DNA from: Heterodera schachtii
Lineage: Eukaryota; Nematoda; Chromadorea; Rhabditida; Heteroderidae
NCBI GenBank assembly: GCA_023374025.1
Contig: SIJG01000100.1
Location: 439,498 to 503,497 of the forward strand
Length of the DNA stretch: 64,000 nt
Reading direction: 5' to 3'
Below are positions 63,446-64,000 of the stretch, piece by piece (position 1 is the stretch's first letter; every line of letters begins with the position of its first letter). The notes under the pieces are model-generated. The model was not told the DNA's origin and did no database searches. It worked only from the letters and a program-made list of their open reading frames with translations. The translations under genes and the position numbers were made by a program.

Positions 63446-63592
63446 GTGAAAAACTACATCCCTGAAAACTACAGAGAAAATTTCAGCGAAATATCGGTCA
63501 CTGTTCCAAAACTGAAAAAATTGCTTAAAAACGGTATGAACGATCTAAAAAGGTTAGAATTGGATGGGAAAACAGAATTAATGTCGCGATGA
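63446..63592 (+). CDS. candidate terminal exon, unrecognised protein
   Basis: A good acceptor (aacaatacaatacag) is followed by 48 open codons and a TGA at 63590-63592. The peptide starts VKNYIPENYRENFSEISVTV and continues PKLKKLLKNGMNDLKRLELD and GKTELMSR. It is charged, amphipathic and helix-prone, and uses G- and C-ending codons that are rare nearby. No family is recognised. It is on the same strand as the 20508-20697 exon, so both could belong to one long-intron gene, but nothing links them directly. The minus-strand frame 63578-63871 overlaps only its 3' end and looks like A/T-biased chance. Confidence 0.5.
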   Translation: MKNYIPENYRENFSEISVTVPKLKKLLKNGMNDLKRLELDGKTELMSR

Positions 63593-64000
63593 TGACCTTT
63601 TTAGCTGCAAAAAGTTCCAATGTAATAATTCCTTTACATTAAAATTTTCAGTCTTTTTTAATTTAGATAATCTCAAAATGAAGATGAAATTATTAAAATT
63701 ATTTTTAAGAAAGTACACTTTTTTGTTTTTCGGATTCTCTTGGTGAACCTTTGTATAAACAATCTTAATTTTTCTGTTATTTATTTTTATTATTAAATTT
63801 ACGCGTTGTATAAAAATATTTGTTTCACGAACATACATTTTTTTTATTTTTTCAACATAAATTTCCTTCAATTTATGCTATAAATTGATTTTAAGATTTG
63901 TTTTTAAATTTATTTTGTAATTTTTAAATTAATTACCCGCCCAATTTCAATTCATAACTAAAGACTTTTGAATTTTATCAAATGAGGGAGGCGGCGATTG
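63593..64000. other. AT-rich end of window
   Basis: AT-rich sequence. The last 20 bases (gagggaggcggcgattg) turn GC-rich and may begin another exon or repeat beyond the window. Confidence 0.4.

Overview
All calls were made by eye. No database search, alignment or skew calculation was run. The window looks like nuclear DNA of a plant-parasitic nematode, most likely a cyst nematode (Heteroderidae). Evidence for this: GT-AG introns of only 39-50 nt; a decayed minus-strand gene at 1.4-3.1 kb whose N-terminal (CNDVWMDILRFFDRPQLG) and C-terminal (LVNERTNEKLTL) blocks resemble a family I remember as expanded in Globodera and Heterodera; and a dense load of DNA transposons. Genus and species cannot be fixed from this.

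The window has two compositional halves. From 1 to about 12 kb it is moderately AT-rich and holds coding remnants. These are an orphan minus-strand exon (810-959), the family pseudogene (1431-3062), a possible minus-strand exon (4036-4176) and a 13-exon Helitron replication-initiator gene (5378-9492). The Helitron gene keeps an N-terminal RING-like Cys/His cluster, the Helitron CxxC region and the HUH motif. It has one clear frameshift (and possibly a second near its 5' end) and stops inside its tyrosine motif, where a 42-bp minisatellite begins (9493-9713). Next come a higher-order array of GCGAAGC mini-hairpins (10018-10701), a degenerate tandem duplication (11091-11772), a tRNA-like sequence and a 52-bp tandem array.

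From about 13 kb to the end the DNA is roughly 80-85% AT by eye and almost free of genes. It appears to be built from old, diverged copies of T-rich repeats in both orientations, with later hAT-type non-autonomous transposons inserted. Several of these elements have matching inverted ends and 8-bp target duplications: three nested inside one another (18709-20370, 19058-20144, 19290-19898), one with a related empty site nearby (27561-27938) and one at 54482-54787. A foldback element (56596-57631) carries mirrored 14-bp repeat arrays in its arms. Single hAT-like ends, a LINE reverse-transcriptase fragment (17299-17448) and a LINE-like 3' tail (35188-35262) also occur. Two plus-strand ORFs with coding-like composition and splice acceptors (20508-20697 and 63446-63592) look like real exons of unrecognised genes, possibly with very long introns.
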